Of a stretch of 64,000 bases of DNA, positions 18,569-27,379 are shown piece by piece. The position numbers were made by a program, and so were the translations under genes. Below the pieces are notes generated by a model. It was not told the DNA's origin, ran no database searches, and worked only from the letters and a program-made list of their open reading frames with translations. The stretch lies in assembly GCA_015061145.1 (NCBI GenBank), contig SUXD01000005.1, positions 43,632 to 107,631 of the forward strand, in the 5' to 3' direction. This DNA comes from Bacteroidales bacterium (GTDB lineage: Bacteria; Bacteroidota; Bacteroidia; Bacteroidales; Paludibacteraceae). Within the stretch, counting starts at the first letter, position 1. Each line of letters begins with the position of its first letter.

Positions 18569-21316
18569 ATGCCAAATATCAAACTGAGTAAAATAGCAAA
18601 AGAATTGAATGTAGGACTCGGCACAATTGTCGATTTCATGCATGAAAACGGGTACAAAGATTTTGAAATGAACCCTAATGCGCGTTTGACCGACGAGCAA
18701 GTCGATTTGTTGAACAAAGAATTTAACAAAGACAAAAGCACGCGTATCGAAGCGCAGAAAATCAGTCAGCAGAGACAGAACAAAGAAAAGAAAGAGACTG
18801 TCTCCATAGATGATTTTGGTAAAGAAAAGAATGAAGTCGAGGAAATAAAGACAGTGATTCCTGAGACTAAAAAGCCTCAAGTCATTGGTAAAATCGATCT
18901 TGACAGCATTAATAAACCTCATAAAAAAGAAACTCCGGCCGCAAAAGAGCCAGAGGTGAAACCTGTGGTAAAGGAAACTCCCAAAGTGGAGAAAATAGAG
19001 CAGCCCGTAGCTAAACAGGAGCCAGCGCCAGCGCCCCAACCACAACCGCAGCCGAAACCAGAGGTAAAAGCAGTTGAGGCGCAAGAGCCAAAAACGGAGA
19101 ACAAGGAAGAAGAGGTTTTCTCGTTGCACAAACCTCATGTCGAGTCGTCGCTGAAGGTGGTTGGTACAGTAGATTTGTCGTCAATCAATCAGCAGACACG
19201 CCCTAAGAAGAAATCGAAGGACGAAAAACGCAAGGAGAAAGAGGAACGTTTGCAGCAGCAAAAAGCCAAAAATCCGAATGCCGGCGATGCTGACATGCCG
19301 AAGAAAAAACGCGAAAGAATCAAGCATGAGCGCATAGATGTGTCTTCTGTTGCTGGAAAGAACGGCAAAGGCGCCAAAGGCGATAAGTTCAAGAAAGTTG
19401 CCAAGGTTGAGGTGAGCGAAGAAGATGTACAGCGTCAGGTGAAAGAGACTCTGGCGCGTCTTACACATAAATCAAAATCGAAAAGTTCGAAATACCGTAG
19501 AGAAAAACGCGAAGAAATTTCTCAGCGCATCCAAGAGGAGGAGCAGCAGGAACGCTTGCAGGAAAAGACCCTGAAACTTACCGAATTTGTTACGGCCAAC
19601 GAGTTGGCTACTATGATGAACATCTCGGTGAATGATGTGATTCTTACTTGCTTTAACCTCGGTATGCCTGTTTCAATCAACCAGCGTTTGGATGCCGAAA
19701 CAATTAACTTCGTGGCAGATGAATACGGTTTCAAGACCGAATATGTGAGTGCCGAAGTAGTGGAAGCCATCGGTGAAGAAGAGGAGGACAATGAGGAGGA
19801 TTTGCTCCCGCGTCCGCCTATTGTAACAGTGATGGGACATGTTGACCACGGTAAAACTTCGTTGCTCGACTATATCCGCAAATCAAATGTGATTGCGGGC
19901 GAGGCGGGTGGTATCACGCAGCATATCGGCGCTTATCATGTTACGCTCGAAAACGGCAGAAGAATCACATTCCTCGATACGCCGGGTCACGAGGCGTTCA
20001 CCGCCATGCGTGCCCGTGGTGCCAAGGTTACTGATATTGCTATCATTATTGTGGCTGCCGATGACAGCGTGATGCCTCAGACAATCGAAGCCATTAACCA
20101 TGCTTCAGCGGCAGGCGTTCCTATCGTTTTTGCCATCAATAAAATTGACCGCGACGGTGCGAACCCTGATAAGATAAAGGAACAGTTGGCCAATATGAAC
20201 TACTTGGTCGAAGAATGGGGCGGCAAATACCAGTCGCAGGATATATCAGCCAAGAAAGGACTGCATGTGAACGAATTGCTCGAGAAAGTATTGCTCGAAA
20301 GTGATTTGCTTGAGTTGAAAGCCAATCCTAACCGCAAAGCGGTGGGCTCCATCATTGAGTCTTCGCTCGACAAGGGACGCGGATATGTGGCCACTATATT
20401 GGTGCAAAACGGAACATTGCACATTGGCGACGTGATACTTGCCGGCACATCATATGGTAGAGTGAAAGCAATGTTTAATGAGCGTAACCAGAAAATAACC
20501 AGCGTAGGACCGGGTGAACCGGCGCTTATTCTTGGATTGAATGGTGCACCGCAGGCTGGCGACAATTTCAATGTGTTGCCTAACGAACACGAAGCGCGCG
20601 AGATTGCTAATAAACGCGAGCAGTTGCAGCGCGAACAGGGCATGCGTACAAAGAAACACCTTACACTGGACGAATTGGGACGCCGTATCGCTTTGGGCAA
20701 CTTCCAAGAGCTGAATATTATCGTGAAAGGCGATGTGGACGGTTCAATCGAAGCCTTGTCCGATTCGTTGATAAAACTCTCTACGCCTGAAATTCAGGTG
20801 AATGTCATTCACAAGGCTGTGGGTGCCATCTCTGAATCGGATGTGATGCTGGCTGCTGCTTCAAACGCCATCATTGTCGGATTCCAGGTGCGTCCTTCGG
20901 CTGGCGTGCGCAAGATAGCAGAGAAAGAGGAAATCGATATCCGTCTGTATTCTATTATCTACGATGCCATAGAGGAAATAAAGGCTGCTATGGAAGGTAT
21001 GCTTTCGCCGGAGATAAAAGAGGAAGTAACTGCTACCATCGAAGTGCAGCAGGTGTTCAATATCAGCAAAGTAGGTTCGGTGGCAGGATGTCTGGTGCGC
21101 GAAGGAAAAGTGAAACGCAGCGACAAGGTTCGTCTGGTGCGCGACGGTATCGTGGTGTTCAACGGCGAGATGAGTGCGCTCAAGCGAATGAAGGACGATG
21201 TGAAAGAAGTGTCGGTCAATTTTGAGTGCGGTATCAGTCTTAAGAATTATCAGGACATCAAGGTGGGCGACATCATCGAAAGCTACGAGGAAGTGGAAGT
21301 ACAGAAAAAACTCTGA
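18569..21316 (+). CDS. infB: Translation initiation factor IF-2
   Basis: 915 residues. GTPase that brings fMet-tRNA to the 30S subunit. Residues about 60-330 are a charged, low-complexity linker rich in Lys, Glu and Pro. The G domain starts with GHVDHGKT (423-430), followed by DTPGHEAF and NKID, and domains II-IV occupy the rest. It ends the operon at a bidirectional terminator. Confidence 0.96.
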   Translation: MPNIKLSKIAKELNVGLGTIVDFMHENGYKDFEMNPNARLTDEQVDLLNKEFNKDKSTRIEAQKISQQRQNKEKKETVSIDDFGKEKNEVEEIKTVIPETKKPQVIGKIDLDSINKPHKKETPAAKEPEVKPVVKETPKVEKIEQPVAKQEPAPAPQPQPQPKPEVKAVEAQEPKTENKEEEVFSLHKPHVESSLKVVGTVDLSSINQQTRPKKKSKDEKRKEKEERLQQQKAKNPNAGDADMPKKKRERIKHERIDVSSVAGKNGKGAKGDKFKKVAKVEVSEEDVQRQVKETLARLTHKSKSKSSKYRREKREEISQRIQEEEQQERLQEKTLKLTEFVTANELATMMNISVNDVILTCFNLGMPVSINQRLDAETINFVADEYGFKTEYVSAEVVEAIGEEEEDNEEDLLPRPPIVTVMGHVDHGKTSLLDYIRKSNVIAGEAGGITQHIGAYHVTLENGRRITFLDTPGHEAFTAMRARGAKVTDIAIIIVAADDSVMPQTIEAINHASAAGVPIVFAINKIDRDGANPDKIKEQLANMNYLVEEWGGKYQSQDISAKKGLHVNELLEKVLLESDLLELKANPNRKAVGSIIESSLDKGRGYVATILVQNGTLHIGDVILAGTSYGRVKAMFNERNQKITSVGPGEPALILGLNGAPQAGDNFNVLPNEHEAREIANKREQLQREQGMRTKKHLTLDELGRRIALGNFQELNIIVKGDVDGSIEALSDSLIKLSTPEIQVNVIHKAVGAISESDVMLAAASNAIIVGFQVRPSAGVRKIAEKEEIDIRLYSIIYDAIEEIKAAMEGMLSPEIKEEVTATIEVQQVFNISKVGSVAGCLVREGKVKRSDKVRLVRDGIVVFNGEMSALKRMKDDVKEVSVNFECGISLKNYQDIKVGDIIESYEEVEVQKKL

Positions 21317-21334
21317 TGCCAAACTTCTCAATAT

Positions 21335-21374
21335 AAAAGGAAAGTCGGATTCTTTTGAGTCCGACTTTCCTTTT
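21335..21374 (+). terminator. Bidirectional terminator after infB
   Basis: AAAAGGAAAGTCGGA pairs with TCCGACTTTCCTTTT across a 10-nt loop; lies between the convergent infB and the WG-repeat gene. Confidence 0.9.
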
Positions 21375-21434
21375 GTTTATCTGATAATTCGAAATAAATA
21401 CGAAAGTTGCTGTACGTTTTGACGGCTAAGCGGT

Positions 21435-22451
21435 TTATTGTTGCTGTTTCTCAATTACTTCGATGCCATTTTCGCCGAGGAAGATGCTTTGGTAGATGCA
21501 AGGCAGGATTGTATCCCCGAATTCGTTTACAAGTCCCCATCCGTCTTTCCCTTCTATTGTAAAATATAAGATGCCTTCGCTCACATAGGCTGGCGAAATA
21601 TTTTTGTACAGAAGCGGAATGATAACTTTTCCGTAAAGGTCTATCAGCGTGTAAAGTCCGTCTTTACCGCAAAGTGCAAAATAACGATTGTCGGCATACA
21701 GCATTGAGATGGAGGTGTATTGCGGCGTTTGCGTGAGCGACCATGTGCCGAGTGTTTTGTTTTTGGTGAACAATCCCCAAATCATTTGTTTCTTCTTTTT
21801 CAGTCCTACGCCTATCGGTGCATCTTTGGCGATACATATCACATCGTCGTAGGTGAAGAATTGAACGAACTTCTTCAACCAGCTTCCGTTTCTCTCCAAG
21901 TCCATTATTCCCCATTTTTTTCCAGCCCATCGTAGCAGACAAGCGGCGCGCGAGTCGTAGATGATGATGTCGGGGAATGTGCTTGACTGCGGGTCGATAA
22001 CCCATCTTTGGCTGTTGTCGTCCCAGATGGAAATATAGCCGTCGCTTCCTTTCATTACATAGAATCCGTTGTCTCCATTGCCAGGTTTCGTGCTTGGCTG
22101 AGCTGTTATTTGACGATGACTGTTGTAACTCAATGCAGAGGAAAGCACATTGCCTAATAGTGATGTGGCGGTCGAAATCATATAAGAATTTGCCGAGACG
22201 CTCGGATTCGATGTTTTGGCGCCAGCACTTGTTCCTCCAGCAGATGAACTTCCGGCCTTGGGAGCATAAGGGCAAGCGGATTTGTGCGGTGCGCCACCTT
22301 TTGCGCCGCAATAGGCACAAGCAGGATTGCTTGCCTTGGGTACGCTTACATTGCCGCCCATCTGTTTCAGTTGTCCGTATGCGCTTTGTGCATTTGTGGC
22401 ATGATAGCATAGAAAGAACAAGGCAAATAAAATTGCGATTCTTTTTTTCAT
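21435..22451 (-). CDS. Secreted WG-repeat-like protein with Cys-rich N-terminal motif
   Basis: 338 residues with a signal peptide ending ATNA-QSAYG. Just after it lies a Cys/His motif (PACAYCGAKGGAPHKSACPY), then a Gly/Ser-rich linker (about 65-100), then a C-terminal part with WG-type repeats (WAGKKWGIMDLERN, WGLFTKNK, GLYTLIDLYGKVIIP, GWGLVNEFGDTILPC), which in other proteins form small beta hairpins. Function is unknown. It has its own promoter and no operon partner. Confidence 0.72.
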   Translation of the reverse strand: MKKRIAILFALFFLCYHATNAQSAYGQLKQMGGNVSVPKASNPACAYCGAKGGAPHKSACPYAPKAGSSSAGGTSAGAKTSNPSVSANSYMISTATSLLGNVLSSALSYNSHRQITAQPSTKPGNGDNGFYVMKGSDGYISIWDDNSQRWVIDPQSSTFPDIIIYDSRAACLLRWAGKKWGIMDLERNGSWLKKFVQFFTYDDVICIAKDAPIGVGLKKKKQMIWGLFTKNKTLGTWSLTQTPQYTSISMLYADNRYFALCGKDGLYTLIDLYGKVIIPLLYKNISPAYVSEGILYFTIEGKDGWGLVNEFGDTILPCIYQSIFLGENGIEVIEKQQQ

Positions 22452-22480
22452 AGTTGATGGTTTTTATTCGTTGGATGTTG

Positions 22481-22488
22481 CAAATATA
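22481..22488 (-). promoter_or_regulatory. -7 box of the WG-repeat gene
   Basis: On the minus strand the sequence reads TATATTTG, 30 nt upstream of the ATG at 22451. It directly follows the terminator of the upstream permease gene. Confidence 0.65.
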
Positions 22489-22490
22489 TA

Positions 22491-22524
22491 AAAAAATCGT
22501 CATAACATCTTATGACGATTTTTT
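22491..22524 (-). terminator. Terminator of the mtaB-to-permease operon
   Basis: Perfect 15-bp stem AAAAAATCGTCATAA / TTATGACGATTTTTT with a 4-nt loop, 23 nt beyond the stop of the permease gene on the minus strand. Confidence 0.9.
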
Positions 22525-22547
22525 TGTGCTTTTTGTGTTTAAAAAGA

Positions 22548-23630
22548 TTATTTTGGTGTATTCCGGTAGAGGAAAAATGCGATAGGGATAAATGTTAGGT
22601 TGGGCAGCCATACGGCCAGGAAGGGCGACATGCTGCTTTGTATTGCGAATGTCGACGAAATGGTGGTGAACAGAATGTATGAAAAACTCAGTGTGAGTCC
22701 TACACCGATGTTCAGTCCGATGCCGCCTCTCTTTTTCTCCGACGAAAGGCTCACGCCAATCAGCGTGAGGATGAATGCCGCGAACGGTGAGGCAAACCGT
22801 TTGTGATATTCCAGTTCAAATTCTTTCAGATTGCCAATTCCGCGTTTCTTTTGTTTGTCGATGTAATGTTTCAGCTCGGGATTTGTCATCTGTTCTTGCA
22901 TGTTTTTAGTGACGAAAAAATCACTTGGTTCCATGGCAATAATGGTGTCTTTTTCTGTGCCTCGGAACATTTCTTCCGATTTTTCGTTAAAATTGCGTAT
23001 AATGTAATTGCTTATTTTCCAATGGTTCAGGCTGTCGTATTTGATGTGTTGCGCAGTCAGTCGCGACACTAAGGTTTTCCCGTTGAATTTCTCAAGCGAG
23101 AAGGAGTAGCCCATGTTTGTCTTTTTCTCGAACCGTTCAAGATAAGCCACTACACCTGGTTCTAGTTCCATCTGTATGTTGCGGGCATAGCTGGCATCAC
23201 GCACTTTTACATATTGATTCTCGAATTTCAGTCTGGTGATGTTGTCTTCGGGAATCACATACCCGTTGAGGTAGAAGGTGAGCGAAGCAATGAGCAGTGC
23301 TGAAACAAAGTACGGGAACATCATCCGCTTGAAGCTTACGCCGCTGGCCAGTATGGCTATTATCTCGGTGTTCTCTGCCATTTTGGAGGTGAAGAAAATG
23401 ACAGCGATAAAGACAAACAGCGGACTGAACAAGTTGGCGAAATAGGGGATGAAATTCAGGTAATAGTCGAATACGATGGCATTGAGCGGTGCATTATGCT
23501 CAAAGAAATTGTCCATCTTCTCGGATATGTCAAATACCACGGCGATAGATATAATCAGTGCGATGGCAAGGAAATATGTTCCGAGGAACTTTGCCATGAT
23601 ATAACGGTCGATGCGTGTGAAAAATTTCAT
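22548..23630 (-). CDS. LptF/LptG (YjgP/YjgQ) family permease
   Basis: 360 residues. These proteins form the membrane part of the ABC transporter that extracts lipopolysaccharide from the inner membrane. There are three hydrophobic helices in the N-terminal 125 residues, a beta-jellyroll periplasmic region (about 125-260), and three more helices at the C terminus. The motif ILASGVSFKRMMFPYF is the usual coupling segment. Whether it is LptF or LptG cannot be decided. It follows the TPR gene by 3 nt. Confidence 0.9.
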   Translation of the reverse strand: MKFFTRIDRYIMAKFLGTYFLAIALIISIAVVFDISEKMDNFFEHNAPLNAIVFDYYLNFIPYFANLFSPLFVFIAVIFFTSKMAENTEIIAILASGVSFKRMMFPYFVSALLIASLTFYLNGYVIPEDNITRLKFENQYVKVRDASYARNIQMELEPGVVAYLERFEKKTNMGYSFSLEKFNGKTLVSRLTAQHIKYDSLNHWKISNYIIRNFNEKSEEMFRGTEKDTIIAMEPSDFFVTKNMQEQMTNPELKHYIDKQKKRGIGNLKEFELEYHKRFASPFAAFILTLIGVSLSSEKKRGGIGLNIGVGLTLSFSYILFTTISSTFAIQSSMSPFLAVWLPNLTFIPIAFFLYRNTPK

Positions 23631-23633
23631 AAT

Positions 23634-23903
23634 CTACTGATTGAACAAGTCTTTGTTGAAAAAATCAAGTATCTTGTAAATGTTCTCTTTTGCTGTTTTT
23701 GCCGGAGAATCAGGATTCAGGTCGGCGGCTTTCTGAAAGGCGTTGATAGCGCTTTGCCAGTCTTCGCGACGGCGGTGTATGTTGCCGAGCAAAAAATAAG
23801 CCATATCCGAGTCGGGATGCGCCTTGATGTACTCGTCAAGGGCGCAGTGAGCTTTCTCTATAGATCCGTCGTTTATGAGTGTTTGAATCTCGTTTAAGTC
23901 CAT
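23634..23903 (-). CDS. Small TPR protein
   Basis: 89 residues holding two to three tetratricopeptide helices pairs (HCALDEYIKAHPDSDMAYFL, WQSAINAFQKAADLNPDS). No signal peptide. It sits between tgt and the LPS permease with 10 and 3 nt gaps, so it is part of the operon. Probable protein-interaction role, partner unknown. Confidence 0.82.
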   Translation of the reverse strand: MDLNEIQTLINDGSIEKAHCALDEYIKAHPDSDMAYFLLGNIHRRREDWQSAINAFQKAADLNPDSPAKTAKENIYKILDFFNKDLFNQ

Positions 23904-23913
23904 TTTTCTCTTA

Positions 23914-25047
23914 TTAAAGTCTTTCTGAAAGTCGTTTTACCATGGCGGGTTTCCATGTGTGGAAGTCGCCTTCGATGATGTGTTGTCGCGCTTCGCCTAC
24001 CAGCCAAAGGTAGAACGCCAGATTGTGTATTGACGCTATCTGTAATGCCAACAGTTCGTCGGAGATGAACAGGTGACGGAGATAGGCGCGCGAATAGGCT
24101 GTGTCCACATACGATGCACCGTCGGCTTCGATGGGCGAGAAATCATCGGCCCATTTGCGGTTTCTCATGTTCATCACACCGTTTTTGGTGAAGAGCATGC
24201 CGTTTCGTCCGTTGCGGGTAGGCATCACACAGTCGAACATATCCACACCTCGCTCAATGGCCTCGAGTATATTGACGGGAGTGCCTACGCCCATCAGATA
24301 TCGTGGCTTGTCGGTGGGCAGAATGGCATTCACGATTTCTATCATTTCGTACATTTTTTCAGCGGGTTCGCCTACTGCAAGTCCGCCGATGGCATTGCCT
24401 TCGCAGTTTTTTGATGCGATGAATTCCGCCGATTTGGTGCGCAGTTCGGGATAGACACAACCTTGCACGATGGGGAAGAATGCTTGCGAATAGCCGTATT
24501 TTGGTTCGGTTTCGGCAAAGTGTTTCAACACTCTGTCGAGCCAGCGATGGGTGAGTTCCATCGATTTCTTGGCATATTGGTATTCGGCAGTTCCTGGGGT
24601 GCATTCGTCAAATGCCATCATGATGTCTGAGCCGATAGCGCGTTGTATGTCAACGGTTTTTTCGGGAGTGAAGGTGTGTTTCGATCCGTCGATATGCGAA
24701 CGGAAGGTGACGCCTTCTTCCTTGAGTTTGCTTCGGGTGTGCGATAGTGAGTACACCTGAAAACCGCCGCTGTCGGTGAGTATGGGCTTGTCCCAGCTGT
24801 TGAATTTGTGCAACCCTCCGGCTTTCTCTATGATTTCCGTTCCTGGACGCAGATAGAGGTGATAGGTGTTGCCCAGTATGATTTGGGCTTTGATATCGGT
24901 TTTCAGTTCGTGCATGTGCACAGCCTTCACCGAGCCGAGTGTGCCTACTGGCATGAATATCGGTGTGAGAATCTCGCCGTGGTCGGTGGTGATTTTGCCG
25001 GCTCTGGCTTTTGTTTTGCTGTCGGTATGTTGCAGTTCAAATTTCAT
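23914..25047 (-). CDS. tgt: Queuine tRNA-ribosyltransferase (tRNA-guanine transglycosylase)
   Basis: 377 residues. Exchanges guanine 34 for the queuosine precursor in tRNAs for Asp, Asn, His and Tyr. Seen are LTDSGGFQVYSLS with the catalytic aspartate and MAFDECTPG, then GGLAVGEP and FDCVMPTRNGRNG with the second aspartate. The zinc ligands common to bacterial TGT (CxCxxC) are not visible in the C-terminal part: around RNRKWADDFSPIEADGASYVDT the expected cysteines are replaced. This looks like a zinc-less TGT variant typical of some Bacteroidota; that reading is by eye. Confidence 0.93.
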   Translation of the reverse strand: MKFELQHTDSKTKARAGKITTDHGEILTPIFMPVGTLGSVKAVHMHELKTDIKAQIILGNTYHLYLRPGTEIIEKAGGLHKFNSWDKPILTDSGGFQVYSLSHTRSKLKEEGVTFRSHIDGSKHTFTPEKTVDIQRAIGSDIMMAFDECTPGTAEYQYAKKSMELTHRWLDRVLKHFAETEPKYGYSQAFFPIVQGCVYPELRTKSAEFIASKNCEGNAIGGLAVGEPAEKMYEMIEIVNAILPTDKPRYLMGVGTPVNILEAIERGVDMFDCVMPTRNGRNGMLFTKNGVMNMRNRKWADDFSPIEADGASYVDTAYSRAYLRHLFISDELLALQIASIHNLAFYLWLVGEARQHIIEGDFHTWKPAMVKRLSERL

Positions 25048-25066
25048 GGGCAGAGAAGAATGTCTG

Positions 25067-25675
25067 TTACCATTTGTTATAGTGGATGTTCTCTTGCAGG
25101 AATTTGTCCTTCACTTCGGGTTGTTCGTTGGGGTAGCCCAGCACTACTAGACACATCGGTATGATGTGATTAGGCAAACCGAGTATCTCGCTCACGCTTT
25201 TTACGCGTTCCGAAATAGGGTATACGCCAACCCACAGACCTCCCAAGCCCATGGCGTGAGCTGCAAGGAGCATGTTTTCTGTGGCGGCCGAAGTGTCTTC
25301 TACCCAATAGCCCTGACCTTCGCCTTCGAGCGCTTTCTGCAGGTTGCCGCACACGGCAATGGCATGCGATGCGCCATTTTCTATGCGCGAACTTTTCAGT
25401 GTGTCGCTCAGCAGCATCAGCGTTTCGGGGTCGTCCACTACTACAAATGCCCAAGGTTGTTTGTTGACGGCAGTCGGTGCGCTCATGCCGGCACGCAGAA
25501 TGGTGTCAATCTGTGCGTCAGTGAGTTTTTCTCCAGTAAAGTGGCGTACCGATACGCGGGTTTTAATCACATCCAAAGCAGCTTCGGTGCGTGCCTGGCT
25601 GTTGTCTGCGTTTTCGCTCTTGTTGCACGAGAACATTGCCAGTGCCAAAAGAAATAAGATTGCTGTTTTTTTCAT
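25067..25675 (-). CDS. Nitroreductase-family lipoprotein
   Basis: 202 residues. An N-terminal lipoprotein signal with lipobox LAMFSC (Cys about residue 17) is followed by a nitroreductase fold: RVSVRHFTGEKLTDAQID, SAPTAVNKQPWAFVVV with FMN-phosphate contacts, and MGLGGLWVGVYPI plus VVLGYPNEQP. Most family members are cytoplasmic FMN oxidoreductases, so membrane anchoring outside the cytoplasm is unusual. It lies 8 nt after mtaB and 19 nt before tgt. Confidence 0.88.
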   Translation of the reverse strand: MKKTAILFLLALAMFSCNKSENADNSQARTEAALDVIKTRVSVRHFTGEKLTDAQIDTILRAGMSAPTAVNKQPWAFVVVDDPETLMLLSDTLKSSRIENGASHAIAVCGNLQKALEGEGQGYWVEDTSAATENMLLAAHAMGLGGLWVGVYPISERVKSVSEILGLPNHIIPMCLVVLGYPNEQPEVKDKFLQENIHYNKW

Positions 25676-25683
25676 GGTATATA

Positions 25684-27003
25684 TTATTCTATTTTGTTAA
25701 ATGTAAATTCTCCGTCATTGTATTCAATCTCGGTCAGCGTTTCTGTGGTGATGGTGTTTATTTTCGCTTTGTCGAAAGCGGTTTGCACCTTCACATAGTT
25801 TTCAGAAAAACCGAACATTTTTCCCTCGCGTTCGGTGGCTTCCCACAGCACTTTCACCATTTTTCCGCGCTGACTTTCGTAAAAGGCCTTTGTTTTGGCC
25901 TCCGACAGGCTGTGTAGTGTTTCGCTGCGCAGTTTCTTGTCTTTGTCGCTCACTTTGTGTGTTATCTCCAGCGCTTTGGTGTTGGGGCGTTCGGAGTAGG
26001 TGAACACATGCAGTTGCGATATGGGCAATTGTTCCACAAAACGACGGCTTTCGTCAAAGAGGGCCGCGGTCTCGCCACGCATTCCCACGATGATGTCCAC
26101 GCCAATGAAAGCGTCGGGCATTGCTTGTTTTATGCGGTGTACTTTATGGGCGAACAATGCGCTGTCGTAGCGGCGTTTCATCAGTTTCAGCACTTCGTCG
26201 CTGCCCGATTGAAGCGGAATGTGAAAATGGGGCGCAAAATGGTTCGATTGTGCCACAAAGTCTATGATTTCGTCGGTGAGCAAGTCGGGTTCGATGCTCG
26301 AAATCCTGTAGCGCACATCAGCAGCCGTGTTGTCCAGCTCTTTAATGAGTTGAAAGAAGTTTTCGCCAGTAGATTTTCCGAAAGCGCCTATGTTCACGCC
26401 GGTGATGACTATTTCGCGTGCGCCGTTGTCAATGGCTTTGCGTGCCTCGCATACGGTTTCGGCTATGCTGGCATTGCGGTTTCGTCCGCGGGCAAAGGGG
26501 ATGGTGCAATAGGTGCAGAAATAGTCGCAGCCGTCTTGCACTTTCAAGAAATGGCGCGTGCGGTCATCTTGCGAGCACGACGGCTGAAAGCGCTTTATTT
26601 GACTTATTTTAGTGTGGAATATTTGGCAGTCGGTCTGATTGTCGAGGTTGCTCAGATGTTCTATGATGTTGAACTTCTCGTTGGCTCCAAGTATCAGATT
26701 CACTCCGCTGATTTTTGCTATCTCGTCGGGTTTCAGTTGTGCGTAGCATCCCGTGACGATGATAAAGGCGTTGGGGTGGCTTTTGTGCATTTTGCTGATA
26801 GCTTGACGGCATTTCTTGTCGGCCACCTCGGTCACGGTGCAGGTGTTGATAATGCATACATCTGCCTGCTCGCCGCGTTTCGCTTTGCGAAACCCGTTCT
26901 CAATGAGTGTCTTGCCAATGTATGATGTTTCGGCAAAGTTAAGTTTGCATCCAAGGGTGCAAAACGCTACTTTTTTGTCTTTGAAAACCGAAGTGTCAAT
27001 CAT
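25684..27003 (-). CDS. mtaB: tRNA (N6-threonylcarbamoyladenosine(37)-C2)-methylthiotransferase
   Basis: 439 residues. Radical-SAM methylthiotransferase making ms2t6A37 in tRNAs. The N-terminal UPF0004 domain has the three cluster cysteines (CTLGCKLNFAE, INTCTV, GCYAQ), the central domain has CDYFCTYCTIPFARG (CxxxCxxC), and a TRAM-like C terminus follows. It is the first gene of a five-gene minus-strand operon and its promoter is inside a repeat block. Confidence 0.94.
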   Translation of the reverse strand: MIDTSVFKDKKVAFCTLGCKLNFAETSYIGKTLIENGFRKAKRGEQADVCIINTCTVTEVADKKCRQAISKMHKSHPNAFIIVTGCYAQLKPDEIAKISGVNLILGANEKFNIIEHLSNLDNQTDCQIFHTKISQIKRFQPSCSQDDRTRHFLKVQDGCDYFCTYCTIPFARGRNRNASIAETVCEARKAIDNGAREIVITGVNIGAFGKSTGENFFQLIKELDNTAADVRYRISSIEPDLLTDEIIDFVAQSNHFAPHFHIPLQSGSDEVLKLMKRRYDSALFAHKVHRIKQAMPDAFIGVDIIVGMRGETAALFDESRRFVEQLPISQLHVFTYSERPNTKALEITHKVSDKDKKLRSETLHSLSEAKTKAFYESQRGKMVKVLWEATEREGKMFGFSENYVKVQTAFDKAKINTITTETLTEIEYNDGEFTFNKIE

Positions 27004-27032
27004 GCTTAAACGCTCATTTTTGTTTCAAAATG

Positions 27033-27040
27033 CAAAGATA
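27033..27040 (-). promoter_or_regulatory. -7 box of mtaB inside the repeat block
   Basis: TATCTTTG on the minus strand, 30 nt before the mtaB ATG. It is part of the 115-bp unit shared with valS. Confidence 0.7.
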
Positions 27041-27195
27041 GACAATTTAATTATGAATTGAAAATGAACAATTAATAATTAACAATGGACAATAACGCAG
27101 ACGCAAGATAATTATCTAATTATCCAATTATTTAATTTCCAATTAATTCGACCTTGACTCAGACCCTAACGCTGACTTTCAACTTTATACTTTAA

Positions 27196-27231
<36 letters not shown>

Positions 27232-27270
27232 ATTATACATCAATACATCATACATGAAAATTGAAATTTT

Positions 27271-27326
27271 CAAATTCTCAAATTCTCAAATCTTCAAATC
27301 TTCAAATCTTCAAATCTTCAAATCTT
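27271..27326. repeat. Octamer tandem array CAAATCTT
   Basis: Two copies of CAAATTCT followed by five copies of CAAATCTT, perfect 8-base period. An apparent open frame across it on the plus strand is not a gene. Confidence 0.9.
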
Positions 27327-27379
27327 CAAACTCAGAAATCAGAAATAACATTGACACTGATGCAACAACGACTTTCTGC

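Noticed and set aside
25957..26925. 322-codon open frame opposite mtaB
   Set aside because: Antisense to mtaB with no start context or family; long shadows are frequent in this genome because of codon usage.
27271..27326. Possible CRISPR array
   Set aside because: The units are 8 bp with no spacers; no cas genes in the window.
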